DNA from: Parerythrobacter_A sp963761775
GTDB lineage: Bacteria > Pseudomonadota > Alphaproteobacteria > Sphingomonadales > Sphingomonadaceae
DNA: 64,000 bases
Direction: 5' to 3'
Assembly (NCBI GenBank): GCA_963761775.1
Contig: CAVXIF010000011.1
Location: 558,001 to 622,000, forward strand
Shown: piece by piece, positions 50,039 through 58,446 of the stretch
How positions within the stretch are numbered: position 1 is the stretch's first letter
Layout of the letters: every line of letters begins with the position of its first letter
Translations under genes and position numbers: made by a program
Notes under the pieces: generated by a model
Told to the model about the DNA's origin: nothing
The model's input: the letters and a program-made list of their open reading frames with translations, nothing else
Database searches by the model: none

Positions 50039-51256
50039 ATGACCGAAACCTTGCCCAACACATTCAAGACGCTCGACGACCTGCCCGCCGACCTCTCCGG
50101 CAAGGTCGCGCTGGTCCGTGTCGACCTGAACCTGCCGATGTCGGGCGGTTCGGTGACGGACACCACCCGCATCGATGCATCGCGCCCAACCATCCTCGAA
50201 CTGGCGGAAAAGGGCGCGAAAGTCCTGTTGCTCGCGCATTTCGGGCGTCCGGGTGGCGCGCGCAATTCCACCATGTCGGTCAGCATGACGCTGGACGCGG
50301 TGGAAGACGTGCTGGGCCGAGAAGTGATGTTCATTCCGGAGGTGCAGGGACCGGTGGTCGAACAGTCTGTCGGCATCCTGCGCAATGGCGATATCGGCCT
50401 GCTGGAAAACACGCGGTTCTGGAAAGGCGAGGCAGCGAACGATCCGGACTTTGCCAAGGGCATCGCGGCGGCAGGCGATTTTTACGTCAACGATGCCTTC
50501 TCCGCCGCACACCGCGCACATGCCAGCACCGAAGGCATCGCACATGTGTTGCCGTCCTATGCCGGACGCTCGATGGCGGCGGAGCTGACCGCGCTCGACA
50601 GCGCGCTTGGCAATCCACAGGCACCCGTTGCCGCCGTGGTGGGCGGGGCAAAGGTTTCGTCCAAGCTGGCCGTACTGGAAAACCTGGTCGGGCGGGTGCA
50701 GCACCTTATCATCGGCGGAGGGATGGCAAACACTTTCCTCGCCGCGCGCGGTGTATCGGTGGGCAAGAGCCTGTGCGAACATGACCTGACCGATACCGCA
50801 AACGCCATCCTCGATACCGCCGACCACGCCGGATGCACGATGCATCTGCCCTACGATGTGGTCGTGGCAACCGAATTTGCGGCCAACCCGCCGAGCATGC
50901 GGACCTGTAACGTGCACGAAGTGCGCGAAGACGAAATGATCCTCGACATCGGCCCCACCGCTGTCGAGGCACTGGCCGACGTTCTGAAAAATTGCCGGAC
51001 GCTGGTGTGGAACGGACCGCTGGGCGCGTTCGAAACGCCGCCCTTCGAACAGGCGACAGTGGCTCTGGCGAAGACGGCGGCGGCACTGACCAAGGATGGT
51101 TCGCTGACGTCGGTTGCGGGCGGAGGCGATACCGTCGCGGCGTTGAACGCTGCCAATGCGGCAGGTGATTTCAGTTATATTTCAACGGCTGGCGGCGCTT
51201 TCCTCGAATGGATGGAGGGTAAGGCACTGCCGGGCGTGGACGCGCTCAAGCCATGA
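50039..51256 (+). CDS. pgk: phosphoglycerate kinase
   Basis: Interconverts 1,3-bisphosphoglycerate and 3-phosphoglycerate, making ATP. The 405-aa protein has the N-terminal VALVRVDLNLPM, the LLAHFGRPGG loop, LLENTRFWKGE, YVNDAFSAAHRAHAS, and the nucleotide-binding GGAKVSSKLAVLEN and VAGGGDTVAALN. Its stop overlaps the next start by 4 bp. Confidence 0.96.
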   Translation: MTETLPNTFKTLDDLPADLSGKVALVRVDLNLPMSGGSVTDTTRIDASRPTILELAEKGAKVLLLAHFGRPGGARNSTMSVSMTLDAVEDVLGREVMFIPEVQGPVVEQSVGILRNGDIGLLENTRFWKGEAANDPDFAKGIAAAGDFYVNDAFSAAHRAHASTEGIAHVLPSYAGRSMAAELTALDSALGNPQAPVAAVVGGAKVSSKLAVLENLVGRVQHLIIGGGMANTFLAARGVSVGKSLCEHDLTDTANAILDTADHAGCTMHLPYDVVVATEFAANPPSMRTCNVHEVREDEMILDIGPTAVEALADVLKNCRTLVWNGPLGAFETPPFEQATVALAKTAAALTKDGSLTSVAGGGDTVAALNAANAAGDFSYISTAGGAFLEWMEGKALPGVDALKP

Positions 51257-51699
51257 CCAGTCCCTTGTTTCCCGGCGCGATGACCGTCGTGGAAGGCGAG
51301 TTTGCAGGCTGGTCCTATTGGAACAGCGACCCTTTCGAAAACCGCGTCGGGCCGTTTTACATGAACCGCGATGCAAAAGGCGAAACCGTCTGCGCCTTTC
51401 GCGCCGAAACGCGTCATATGAACACCGGTGGGTTCACGCATGGCGGTTGCCTGATGTCCTTTGCAGACTTTGCCCTGTTCTCAATCGCACAGGACGCGAT
51501 GGATGGCGACCATGGCGTGACGCTCAGCATGGGCAGCGATTTCCTTGCCCCGTCAAGGACCGGCCAGCTGATCGAAGCGCGCGGCCGCGTGGTGCGGGCA
51601 GGCGGCAAGACCATCTTCGTGGAAGGGCTGGTCACCGCCGACAGCGAACCCGTGCTGCGGTTCAGCGGGATCATTCGCAAGATACGCAAGGAGGGGTAG
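51253..51699 (+). CDS. PaaI-type hotdog-fold thioesterase
   Basis: A 148-aa hotdog-fold protein. HMNTGGFTHGGCLMSFADFA is the HGG-type motif of PaaI/YbgC-like acyl-CoA thioesterases, followed by the SMGSDFLAPSRTGQLIEA core strand. The substrate is unknown; it may hydrolyse a toxic or stalled acyl-CoA. It overlaps pgk by 4 bp (ATGA), so it belongs to the glycolytic operon in transcription. Confidence 0.82.
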   Translation: MTSPLFPGAMTVVEGEFAGWSYWNSDPFENRVGPFYMNRDAKGETVCAFRAETRHMNTGGFTHGGCLMSFADFALFSIAQDAMDGDHGVTLSMGSDFLAPSRTGQLIEARGRVVRAGGKTIFVEGLVTADSEPVLRFSGIIRKIRKEG

Positions 51700-51701
51700 G
51701 C

Positions 51702-52349
51702 TTGGCCGAAACCCGCGCCCTGTTCGCCACGCCGTTCGTCGTCGATACGCTGCAAAGCGCCGAAGGCCTGCGACAGTTGCGCTCCGCTATCGAGGCGGAG
51801 CAGACGCGCGACGCGGCAGGGGTCAGCATTTCCAACATCGGCGGTTGGCATTCCAATACACAGATGATCGAATGGGGCGGGGAAGCCGCGCGCGCGCTTG
51901 CATACAAGGCAATGACGATGGCCGATGCACAGACGGTCGACGTGAAGTCGCCTGCGAAATCGCGTTACGAATGGGTGCCGGAAATGTGGGCCAATGTCAG
52001 CGAGGCTGGCGCCGCCAACCAGTACCATTGCCACCCCGGCAGTTTCTGGTCGGCGGTTGCCTATGTCGACGATGGCTATGCGGGCGATAACGATGCGGGG
52101 CTGGGCGGGGAACTGCAACTGCTGGACCCGCGCATGCCAACCGTTGCAATGGCTGCGCCCGATCTGGTGTTTGCCGGACCGGACGGAAGCCCGCTTCGCA
52201 CCGAGCTGTCGATCCGTCCGCGCACCGGAATGATCGTGCTGTTCCCGAGCTGGCTGCAACATGCCGTGCGACCATTCGCGGGCACCGGCACGCGCATCTC
52301 GATTGCGATTAACCTGACCGCTGTCCTGCCCGCCACGCCGCGCGGCTAA
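51702..52349 (+). CDS. putative 2-oxoglutarate/Fe(II) oxygenase (TIGR02466-like)
   Basis: A 215-aa protein similar in look to the TIGR02466 group. YHCHPGSFWSAVAYVDDG supplies the HxH-type metal ligands, and WLQHAVRPF with RISIAIN supplies the distal His and the Arg that would bind 2-oxoglutarate. Reaction and target are unknown. Start is TTG at 51702, preceded by GGAGGGG at 51690-51696 with a short spacer. It is 2 bp after the thioesterase stop. Confidence 0.7.
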   Translation: MAETRALFATPFVVDTLQSAEGLRQLRSAIEAEQTRDAAGVSISNIGGWHSNTQMIEWGGEAARALAYKAMTMADAQTVDVKSPAKSRYEWVPEMWANVSEAGAANQYHCHPGSFWSAVAYVDDGYAGDNDAGLGGELQLLDPRMPTVAMAAPDLVFAGPDGSPLRTELSIRPRTGMIVLFPSWLQHAVRPFAGTGTRISIAINLTAVLPATPRG

Positions 52350-52423
52350 TCCTTGCGGCTGCTAACCGGCATAGCTAGACGGCGATCATTACAATCCACG
52401 GTTTGCGAGGGGCAGCGATTTTT

Positions 52424-53317
52424 ATGAATTTTGCAGAAATGACAGCGAAAATCGGGCAAGGCGACGGCTTCATCGCGGCGCTGGACCAGTCCGGCGGATC
52501 GACCCCCACGGCACTGGCGGGATACGGCGTCGGCGAAGACGACTGGGATGGCGAGGAGGATATGTTCGCACAGATTCACGCCATGCGCTGCCGCGTTGTC
52601 GAAAGCGATGCGTTTACCGGCGATAAGGTGCTGGGCGCGATCCTGTTCGAACGCACGATGGAAGGCTGCACGCCGTCCGGCACCAGCATTCCGGAGCGTT
52701 TGAAGCAGAAGGGTGTCGTCCCGTTCCTGAAGGTGGACAAGGGGATGCACGACATTGCCGATGGCGGGCAGACGATGAAGCCGATGCCGCAACTGGCCCA
52801 AATGTGCGCGCGGGCGAAATCGCTGGGCGTGTTCGGCACCAAGATGCGCTCGGTCATTCACGACGCGAACGAGACAGGCGTCGCGGCGGTGGTGGCGCAG
52901 CAGATGGATTTCGGGCTGGAAATTCTGGGCCACGGCCTGGTGCCGATCCTGGAACCCGAAGTCAGCCTGAAAAGCGAAACGCGCAGCGCTGCGGATGCGC
53001 TGGTGCTGTCCAACATGCTCGAACAGCTCGACCGCGTGCCCGATGGCAAGCAGGTTATCCTGAAACTGACCATTCCCGCCGAAGCCAACACCTACGCGCC
53101 GCTGGTCGCGCATCCCAAGGTGCTGCGCGTGGTGGCTCTGTCCGGTGGATATACCCGCGACGAGGCGGTGCGCGAACTGGCGAAGAACAGCGGCATGATC
53201 GCCAGTTTCAGCCGCGCGCTGTTGCAGGAATTGCGCGTGTCGATGGACGATGCCGAATTCGATGCGGCGCTGGCCGAAGCCATCGACGAAATCCGCGCTG
53301 CCAGCATGGCTGGATAG
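52424..53317 (+). CDS. fba: class I fructose-bisphosphate aldolase
   Basis: Cleaves fructose 1,6-bisphosphate through a Schiff base, so no metal is needed. The 297-aa protein has IAALDQSGGSTPTAL, GVVPFLKVDKGM, the segment LVPILEPEVSL, and the Schiff-base Lys in VILKLTIP. The start at 52424 gives MNFAEMTAKI, the family's normal N-terminus. It stands 75 bp after the oxygenase gene. Confidence 0.93.
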   Translation: MNFAEMTAKIGQGDGFIAALDQSGGSTPTALAGYGVGEDDWDGEEDMFAQIHAMRCRVVESDAFTGDKVLGAILFERTMEGCTPSGTSIPERLKQKGVVPFLKVDKGMHDIADGGQTMKPMPQLAQMCARAKSLGVFGTKMRSVIHDANETGVAAVVAQQMDFGLEILGHGLVPILEPEVSLKSETRSAADALVLSNMLEQLDRVPDGKQVILKLTIPAEANTYAPLVAHPKVLRVVALSGGYTRDEAVRELAKNSGMIASFSRALLQELRVSMDDAEFDAALAEAIDEIRAASMAG

Positions 53318-53329
53318 CGCACCAGCCGC

Positions 53330-53959
53330 ATGGCCACGCCCGACTGCGCCCTGTACCTGATCTCGCCGCTGGACGTGGGCGGCGCGTTTCCCGAACGGCT
53401 GCGCCGCGCGCTGGGTGCCGGTCCGGTCGCTGCCTTCCAGTTTCGCGTAAAGGGTCTGGACCAGCACGCCGCCGCCGAGCTGGCCGCGCCGTTGCAGGAA
53501 ATCTGCGCGGCGCATGACACGGCGTTCATCGTCAATGACGATGTGTCGCTGGCGAAGCGGCTGGGGGCAGATGGTGTGCATCTTGGCCAGGGCGACGGCG
53601 ATCCGCGCGAGGCGCGCGAGCAACTGGGACGCGAGGCGCAGATCGGCGTGACGTGCCACGCCTCCCGCCACCTCGCGATGGAAGCGGGCGAGGCGGGGGC
53701 CGACTATGTGGCGTTCGGCGCATTCCACGACAGCACGACAAAGGATGCGGGCCATCGCGCGGACGTGTCGTTGCTCGAATGGTGGAGCGGGATTTTCGAG
53801 ATACCGTGCGTTGCCATTGGCGGTATTACGCCCGTGAACGCCGCGCCGATCATCGCAGCCGGAGCCGACTTTCTGGCGGTCAGCGGTGCGGTCTGGACCG
53901 GGGATGAAGCGGCGGCAGTGAAGGCGTTTGCCGCATTGCTCGCGCCCGAACAGGGATAG
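53330..53959 (+). CDS. thiE: thiamine phosphate synthase
   Basis: Joins HMP-PP and thiazole phosphate to make thiamine phosphate, the precursor of the ThDP used by tkt and the bkd E1 in this same window. The 209-aa TIM barrel has FQFRVKGLDQHAAAELAA, FIVNDDVSLAKRLGADGVHL, VAFGAFHDSTTKDAGHR and VAIGGITPVNAAPIIAAGAD. It follows fba by 12 bp. No thiamine riboswitch is visible. Confidence 0.9.
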   Translation: MATPDCALYLISPLDVGGAFPERLRRALGAGPVAAFQFRVKGLDQHAAAELAAPLQEICAAHDTAFIVNDDVSLAKRLGADGVHLGQGDGDPREAREQLGREAQIGVTCHASRHLAMEAGEAGADYVAFGAFHDSTTKDAGHRADVSLLEWWSGIFEIPCVAIGGITPVNAAPIIAAGADFLAVSGAVWTGDEAAAVKAFAALLAPEQG

Positions 53960-54012
53960 ATCGCGGGCTTCGCGCGTTACGGGTTATCATTAAACTTATT
54001 TGCGAGAAACCG

Positions 54013-55206
54013 ATGCGCGTTCTTTTGCTGCTTGCTACCGCCCTTTCGCTGAGCGCCTGCAATGTCAGGTCGACGGACGACGCCGCCGACGACGCGGTTC
54101 AGGCCGACAGCGAGGCGAACGCGACGACGGACAATCTCGCCGACACCATGCGTTCGGACGACGAGCAGCAGGCAGTGCGTGCCGAAACCGATATTGCCGA
54201 CCCCGAGAAGCGCCCCGAGATGCAGATGCAGGTAGTGCTGGACCGTCAGGGTTTCGGACCCGGCGTTATCGACGGCAAGATGGGCCTGTCCACGAAGAAC
54301 GCGCTGCGCGGGTTTCAGGAGAGAAACGGCATCGAAGTTACCGGCGATGCCGATGCAAATACGAAGCGGGCGCTGGAAAAATGGGAAGACATCCCTGCCA
54401 CTCGCGTGGTTCGTATCCCTGAGGAATGGGGCGAGATCGAGTTTACGAAGCTGCCCGACCGTGCGCCGGAGCAGGCCGAACTGGATGCGCTGGGTTATGA
54501 ATCGCTCGACGAGAAGCTGGCCGAGCGGTTCCATACTACAGTTGCAGTCCTGAAAACGCTGAACCCCGGCGGTCGGCCTGCAGGAGCAGCGAAGCCTTCC
54601 GCCTCACCGACGCCGGAACAGACCAAAGCCGGCACGACGCAGGGCGACGAGGCTTCCGCACAATCGTTCTTCACCGCAGGCCAACTTATTCGCGTGCCGA
54701 ATGTCGGCGCAGACCGTATTGCGCCCGACGCGGTTACCGATGCTGATTGGCAGCAAACCTTGCAGGCACTGGGCGTCGGCACCGACCAACCAGAGGTTGC
54801 GCGCATCGTCGTGAGCGAGAAGGCGGGAACGCTGAAAGCATTCGATGCCGATGAAAATCTGGTTGCGCTGTTCACCGTCACGACGGGGAGCGAAAACGAC
54901 CCGCTTCCGTTGGGCGACTGGAAAATTAACGGGATCGGCCACAATCCGCCTTTTGCCTATAACCCTGAATTGTTCTGGGATGTACCGGACGATACTGAGA
55001 AGCAGCAATTACCGCCCGGACCGAACGGACCGGTCGGCGTGGTCTGGATTGATTTGTCGAAGGAACATTACGGCATTCACGGCACCCCGGCACCCGAAAC
55101 AATCGGCAGGGCGCAGAGCCACGGATGCGTGCGCCTGACCAATTGGGACGCCGCGCGTCTTTCGGAAATGGTATCAAACTCTACAGATGTGCTATTTGAG
55201 GCCTAA
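54013..55206 (+). CDS. L,D-transpeptidase lipoprotein (YkuD domain)
   Basis: A 397-aa periplasmic lipoprotein. The signal peptide ends in the lipobox LSAC (Cys at about residue 16). A PGB-like peptidoglycan-binding domain (QVVLDRQGFGPGVIDGKMG; NALRGFQERNGI) is followed by a disordered Pro/Ser linker and the YkuD domain, with the catalytic triad region HGTPAPETIG and SHGCVRLTNWDAARLSE. It would make 3-3 cross-links or attach proteins to peptidoglycan. It is followed with a 1-bp overlap by an M23 peptidase. Confidence 0.92.
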   Translation: MRVLLLLATALSLSACNVRSTDDAADDAVQADSEANATTDNLADTMRSDDEQQAVRAETDIADPEKRPEMQMQVVLDRQGFGPGVIDGKMGLSTKNALRGFQERNGIEVTGDADANTKRALEKWEDIPATRVVRIPEEWGEIEFTKLPDRAPEQAELDALGYESLDEKLAERFHTTVAVLKTLNPGGRPAGAAKPSASPTPEQTKAGTTQGDEASAQSFFTAGQLIRVPNVGADRIAPDAVTDADWQQTLQALGVGTDQPEVARIVVSEKAGTLKAFDADENLVALFTVTTGSENDPLPLGDWKINGIGHNPPFAYNPELFWDVPDDTEKQQLPPGPNGPVGVVWIDLSKEHYGIHGTPAPETIGRAQSHGCVRLTNWDAARLSEMVSNSTDVLFEA

Positions 55207-55928
55207 TGCCCTTTGTCGACCGCCTTTTGACAATAATTGTTACCGCTACGCTGACCTCGGCAGTGTGGATTGTCGCAGGCGGCAGCATCATGGAAAACGC
55301 CGGGGCGGACGGCCAAATCGGCTCGACACGTCCGGCACTGGCAGCACCAAGTCCCGACGGATCGGAACCCGCCGTCGATCAGGCACAGGCGGCGGCCTCC
55401 GAACTGGACCGCGCGCTGGAGGCTGACGATACGACAACCACAACACTAAACCGCGACAACGCCACGACACCGGCGGCCGACGAGGGCAAGAATCTGCGGA
55501 TACCTGTGCTCAACGTGCGCGCCGCCGACCTGACCGACACTTTCACCGACAAGCGCGGTGCGGGAACACGCTTGCATGAAGCCATCGACATCATGGCACC
55601 CAAGGGCACATCGGTCGTCGCGGCTGCACCCGGCGTGGTCGAGCGAGTGTTTGTGTCCGATGCGGGCGGCAAGACGATCTATGTGCGGTCGCAGGATGGG
55701 CTCACGATTCACTACTACGCGCACCTTGCCGATTATGCGGAAGGTCTGAAAGAAGGCCAGCGCGTCCGGCGCGGGCAACGGCTGGGTACCGTTGGCAGCA
55801 CGGGTAACGCGGCACCCGAAGCACCGCACCTGCATTTTGCCATCCTGCGCACAACCAGGGATGCCAAGTGGTGGGAACCCGCCAACGCGATCAATCCCTA
55901 TCCACTCTTGGCGGGAACCGCCGAATAA
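55206..55928 (+). CDS. M23 family metallopeptidase
   Basis: A 240-aa protein with an N-terminal membrane/signal segment (LTIIVTATLTSAVWIVAGG), a low-complexity spacer and an M23 (LytM) domain: GTRLHEAIDIMAPKGTSVVA (HxxxD), KTIYVRSQDGLTIHYYAHL, and HLHFAIL (HxH). It would cut peptidoglycan peptide cross-links; no degenerate ligand is seen. It starts on the TAATG junction with the transpeptidase gene, so cutting and re-joining enzymes are made together. Confidence 0.9.
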   Translation: MPFVDRLLTIIVTATLTSAVWIVAGGSIMENAGADGQIGSTRPALAAPSPDGSEPAVDQAQAAASELDRALEADDTTTTTLNRDNATTPAADEGKNLRIPVLNVRAADLTDTFTDKRGAGTRLHEAIDIMAPKGTSVVAAAPGVVERVFVSDAGGKTIYVRSQDGLTIHYYAHLADYAEGLKEGQRVRRGQRLGTVGSTGNAAPEAPHLHFAILRTTRDAKWWEPANAINPYPLLAGTAE

Positions 55929-56309
55929 TCAGGAGCGGTCTGCGGCGTTCTTCCGGACACACCGCACGCGGGCCTTGTCGCCGTCCTTTTCCCGATACAT
56001 CAGCGTGGTGTCGGAAATGCGGTCGAACACCATGCCCTTCATCGATCCGCGCGTGAACGTGACCCGTTCCCCGGTCAGCAGGTACGTGCCAAGCCCTTCG
56101 CCGGTCCGGTAGGTCGAGGCGTTGCCGATGGTAAAGCCCATATCGGGCAATTCGCGCCACGCCGCGCCGCTGGCATCGCCTGGTAGCGAGCAGACATAAT
56201 TACCATGCGGCAAGGTGCCCAGCCGGCCATCCGTTGCTGGCGCGGCAGTAGCGGCCAGGAGAGCGACGGCCAAAGAAGCGGAGGGCAGCAGGGCAAGGCG
56301 AGGTAACAT
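55929..56309 (-). CDS. small secreted protein of unknown function
   Basis: A 126-aa protein with a signal peptide (LLPSASLAVALLAATAAPAT). The mature domain (HGNYVCSLPGDASG; GFTIGNASTYRT; YLLTGERVTFTRGSMKGM; RVRCVRKN) has two Cys that could pair, and reads as a small beta barrel. Its stop abuts that of the M23 gene. No function assigned. Confidence 0.65.
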   Translation of the reverse strand: MLPRLALLPSASLAVALLAATAAPATDGRLGTLPHGNYVCSLPGDASGAAWRELPDMGFTIGNASTYRTGEGLGTYLLTGERVTFTRGSMKGMVFDRISDTTLMYREKDGDKARVRCVRKNAADRS

Positions 56310-56448
56310 GAGGGCTCCGATAGCGGTTCTCCGGTGTTAGCGCCACCTGCCTTGCGGGCGTGTGAAGGACCAGCTAGGTGGCACAACCTTGGCGATGGCG
56401 ACCCCGTGCGCGACCCGCCGTTCCCGTGTGCATGAAAAGGTCCAGGCC

Positions 56449-57012
56449 ATGAAAATGAGCGGCGTCGATATTCGCCCCGGCAACATCATCGAATATGAAG
56501 GCGGTATCTGGAAGGTGGCCAAGATCCAGCATACGCAGCCGGGCAAGGGCGGGGCGTACATGCAGGTGGAAATGAAAAACCTGCAGGACGGACGCAAGAC
56601 CAATGTCCGCTATCGCAGCGCCGACACGGTCGAGAAGGTCCGCCTCGAATTGCAGGAATACCAGTTCCTGTATGAGGATGGCGACATGCTGGTCTTCATG
56701 GACCAGTCCACCTTCGAACAGATCAACCTGCCCGCCGACCTGCTGGGCGATGCGCGTGCGTTTCTGGAAGACGGCATGACCGTCACGCTGGAACTGTGGG
56801 AGGAGAAGCCTATTTCCGTGGCGCTGCCGGACCAGATCGAAGCCACGATCGTTGAAGCGGACGCGGTGGTGAAGGGCCAGACTGCGTCCTCCAGCTACAA
56901 GCCCGCCAAGCTGGAAAATGGCGTGCGCGTAATGGTGCCGCCGCACATCGAAAGCGGCACGCGCATCATCGTGGATGTGTACGAACAAACCTATGTCGGG
57001 AAGGCCGGGTAA
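56449..57012 (+). CDS. efp: elongation factor P
   Basis: EF-P rescues ribosomes stalled on polyproline. The 187-aa protein has the KOW-like N-domain with the exposed Lys33 in QPGKGGAYMQVE, which in many bacteria is modified by lysylation or rhamnosylation; the class here is not determined. SGTRIIVDVYEQTYVGKAG closes domain III. Start at 56449 gives the usual MKMSGVDIRPGNIIEYEGG; the longer frame to 56362 is not supported. Confidence 0.96.
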   Translation: MKMSGVDIRPGNIIEYEGGIWKVAKIQHTQPGKGGAYMQVEMKNLQDGRKTNVRYRSADTVEKVRLELQEYQFLYEDGDMLVFMDQSTFEQINLPADLLGDARAFLEDGMTVTLELWEEKPISVALPDQIEATIVEADAVVKGQTASSSYKPAKLENGVRVMVPPHIESGTRIIVDVYEQTYVGKAG

Positions 57013-57020
57013 CAGACGCC

Positions 57021-57839
57021 ATGTCGATGTATTCAGGTCTCGTCCGCGTGATGGAACGCGCCGCGCGCAAGGCGGGCAACCGGCTGCGCCGCGATTTCGG
57101 CGAGGTCGAGCATTTGCAGGTCAGCCGCAAGGGCCCCGCCGATTTCGTGTCCAAGGCCGACCAGGTTGCCGAACGCACGCTGTATGACGAGTTGGGCGCG
57201 GCACGGCCGGGCTGGGGCTTCGTGCTGGAAGAAGCGGGCACCATCGAAGGCGATCCGGACAAGCCGCGCTGGATCGTCGATCCGCTCGACGGGACCAGCA
57301 ACTTCCTCCACGGCATTCCGCATTTCGCCATCAGTATCGCGGCGCAGGAACCCAAACCGGGTGGGGGCTGGGGCGAGGTGACCGCTGCGGTCGTCTATCA
57401 GCCGATTACCGACGAGACATTCTGGGCGGAAAAAACGCGCGGCGCATGGGTGCAGGACCAGCGCCTGCGCGTGTCGGCGCGCAACCGCTTGTCCGAGGCG
57501 CTCATTGCCACCGGCGTACCGTTTGCCGGACATGGCGACTTTGCCGAGTGGAACAAGATTTTCGGTGCCATCGGTCCACAGGTCGCAGGTATCCGGCGCT
57601 TCGGGGCGGCATCGCTCGATCTGGCATGGCTGGCCGCAGGCCGGTATGACGGGTTCTGGGAAAGCGGGCTGAACGACTGGGATACAGCGGCAGGGTGTCT
57701 GCTGGTGCGCGAAGCGGGCGGTTTCGTCAGCGACTATCGCGGACGCTCGCTGCCGATTCATTCCGCGCAGGTGCTGGCAGCCAATGACGCGCTGCATTCG
57801 CGCATGCACAAGCTGCTGGCGGGCGCGTTGAAGGCGTAG
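57021..57839 (+). CDS. suhB: inositol monophosphatase (SuhB-like)
   Basis: A 272-aa IMPase-fold Mg2+ phosphatase. Metal ligands are in FVLEEAGT and WIVDPLDGTSNFLHGIPHFA; the C-terminal NDWDTAAGCLLVREAGG carries the WDxAAG motif. The opening MSGLVRVMERAARKAG is typical of SuhB, which in E. coli also binds RNA polymerase. It follows efp by 8 bp. Distinct from the 23.7-kb family member. Confidence 0.9.
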   Translation: MSMYSGLVRVMERAARKAGNRLRRDFGEVEHLQVSRKGPADFVSKADQVAERTLYDELGAARPGWGFVLEEAGTIEGDPDKPRWIVDPLDGTSNFLHGIPHFAISIAAQEPKPGGGWGEVTAAVVYQPITDETFWAEKTRGAWVQDQRLRVSARNRLSEALIATGVPFAGHGDFAEWNKIFGAIGPQVAGIRRFGAASLDLAWLAAGRYDGFWESGLNDWDTAAGCLLVREAGGFVSDYRGRSLPIHSAQVLAANDALHSRMHKLLAGALKA

Positions 57840-57893
57840 TGCTTGAAGCTCGCTTGCGAGGCCGCTAACAGCGCGGTCTTCGCCTATGGACAT

Positions 57894-57978
57894 GCCCCTG
57901 TGGTGGAATTGGTAGACGCGTTCGACTCAAAATCGAATTTCGAAAGAAGTGCCGGTTCGAGTCCGGCCAGGGGCACCA
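57894..57978 (+). tRNA. tRNA-Leu (anticodon CAA)
   Basis: An 85-nt tRNA with a long variable arm. Acceptor stem GCCCCTG/CAGGGGC, D-loop GGTGGAATTGGTAGAC, anticodon stem TTCGA/TCGAA around CTCAAAA (anticodon CAA), T-loop GGTTCGAGTCC, encoded CCA. Its 3' end abuts a serine-recombinase remnant, which suggests it has served as an integration site. Confidence 0.96.
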
Positions 57979-58446
57979 CTGCTGGTCGAAGATGGGAACA
58001 CTGCCCTCGAGGCGTGGCAAGCCTTTCGCCAACCAGCGTTCTAGCACCATCTTGGAACCGGAAATGATTACCTCCTGGTCCGATACCTCGACCTTTGACA
58101 CCAGCATTCGCAGATAGGCGCTGCGAAGCGAACTGTCTTCGTCGCGCAGTTTTTCGGATAGCTGCTTCGAGAACTTGTCGAGGACGGCAGGTGTTATTTT
58201 GCGCGAGCCACGAGCGAGCTGGCTCTCAAGGACATCTATCCTTGAAGTCATAGCGGTTACAGCTGTGCGGTTGTCGCTCAATCTTGCTGCAAATTCTGGG
58301 TCGCCTGGCTTCATGATGCCCTCCTCGATAAGTCCGAGAAGACGATCAATAGAGGTTCGCGGCCTTGTACGCTCGGCTTTGGCTTGGATCAGCTCCTGCT
58401 CCAATTCCTGACGCTTTCCGTCGGATAGATCTATCACTCCTGCGAC
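57979..58446 (-). pseudogene. C-terminal remnant of a large serine recombinase, ending at tRNA-Leu
   Basis: On the minus strand this reads as the last ~155 residues of a large serine recombinase: LSDGKRQELEQELIQAKAER, an Arg/Leu-rich coiled coil (LLGLIEEGIMKPGDPEFAARL), then ITPAVLDKFSKQLSEKL, RSAYLRMLVSKVEVSDQEVI. There is no catalytic Ser domain, zinc ribbon or start codon, so it cannot act. It runs through to the tRNA-Leu 3' end; the open frame continues antisense through the tRNA to 57865. It is fused in frame with the oxoprolinase upstream. The exact edge between the two (about 58440-58450) is estimated from where similarity changes. Confidence 0.75.

Noticed and set aside
57865..57978. 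Tail of the recombinase frame running antisense through tRNA-Leu
   Set aside because: It encodes residues dictated by the antisense tRNA and is not part of a real protein.
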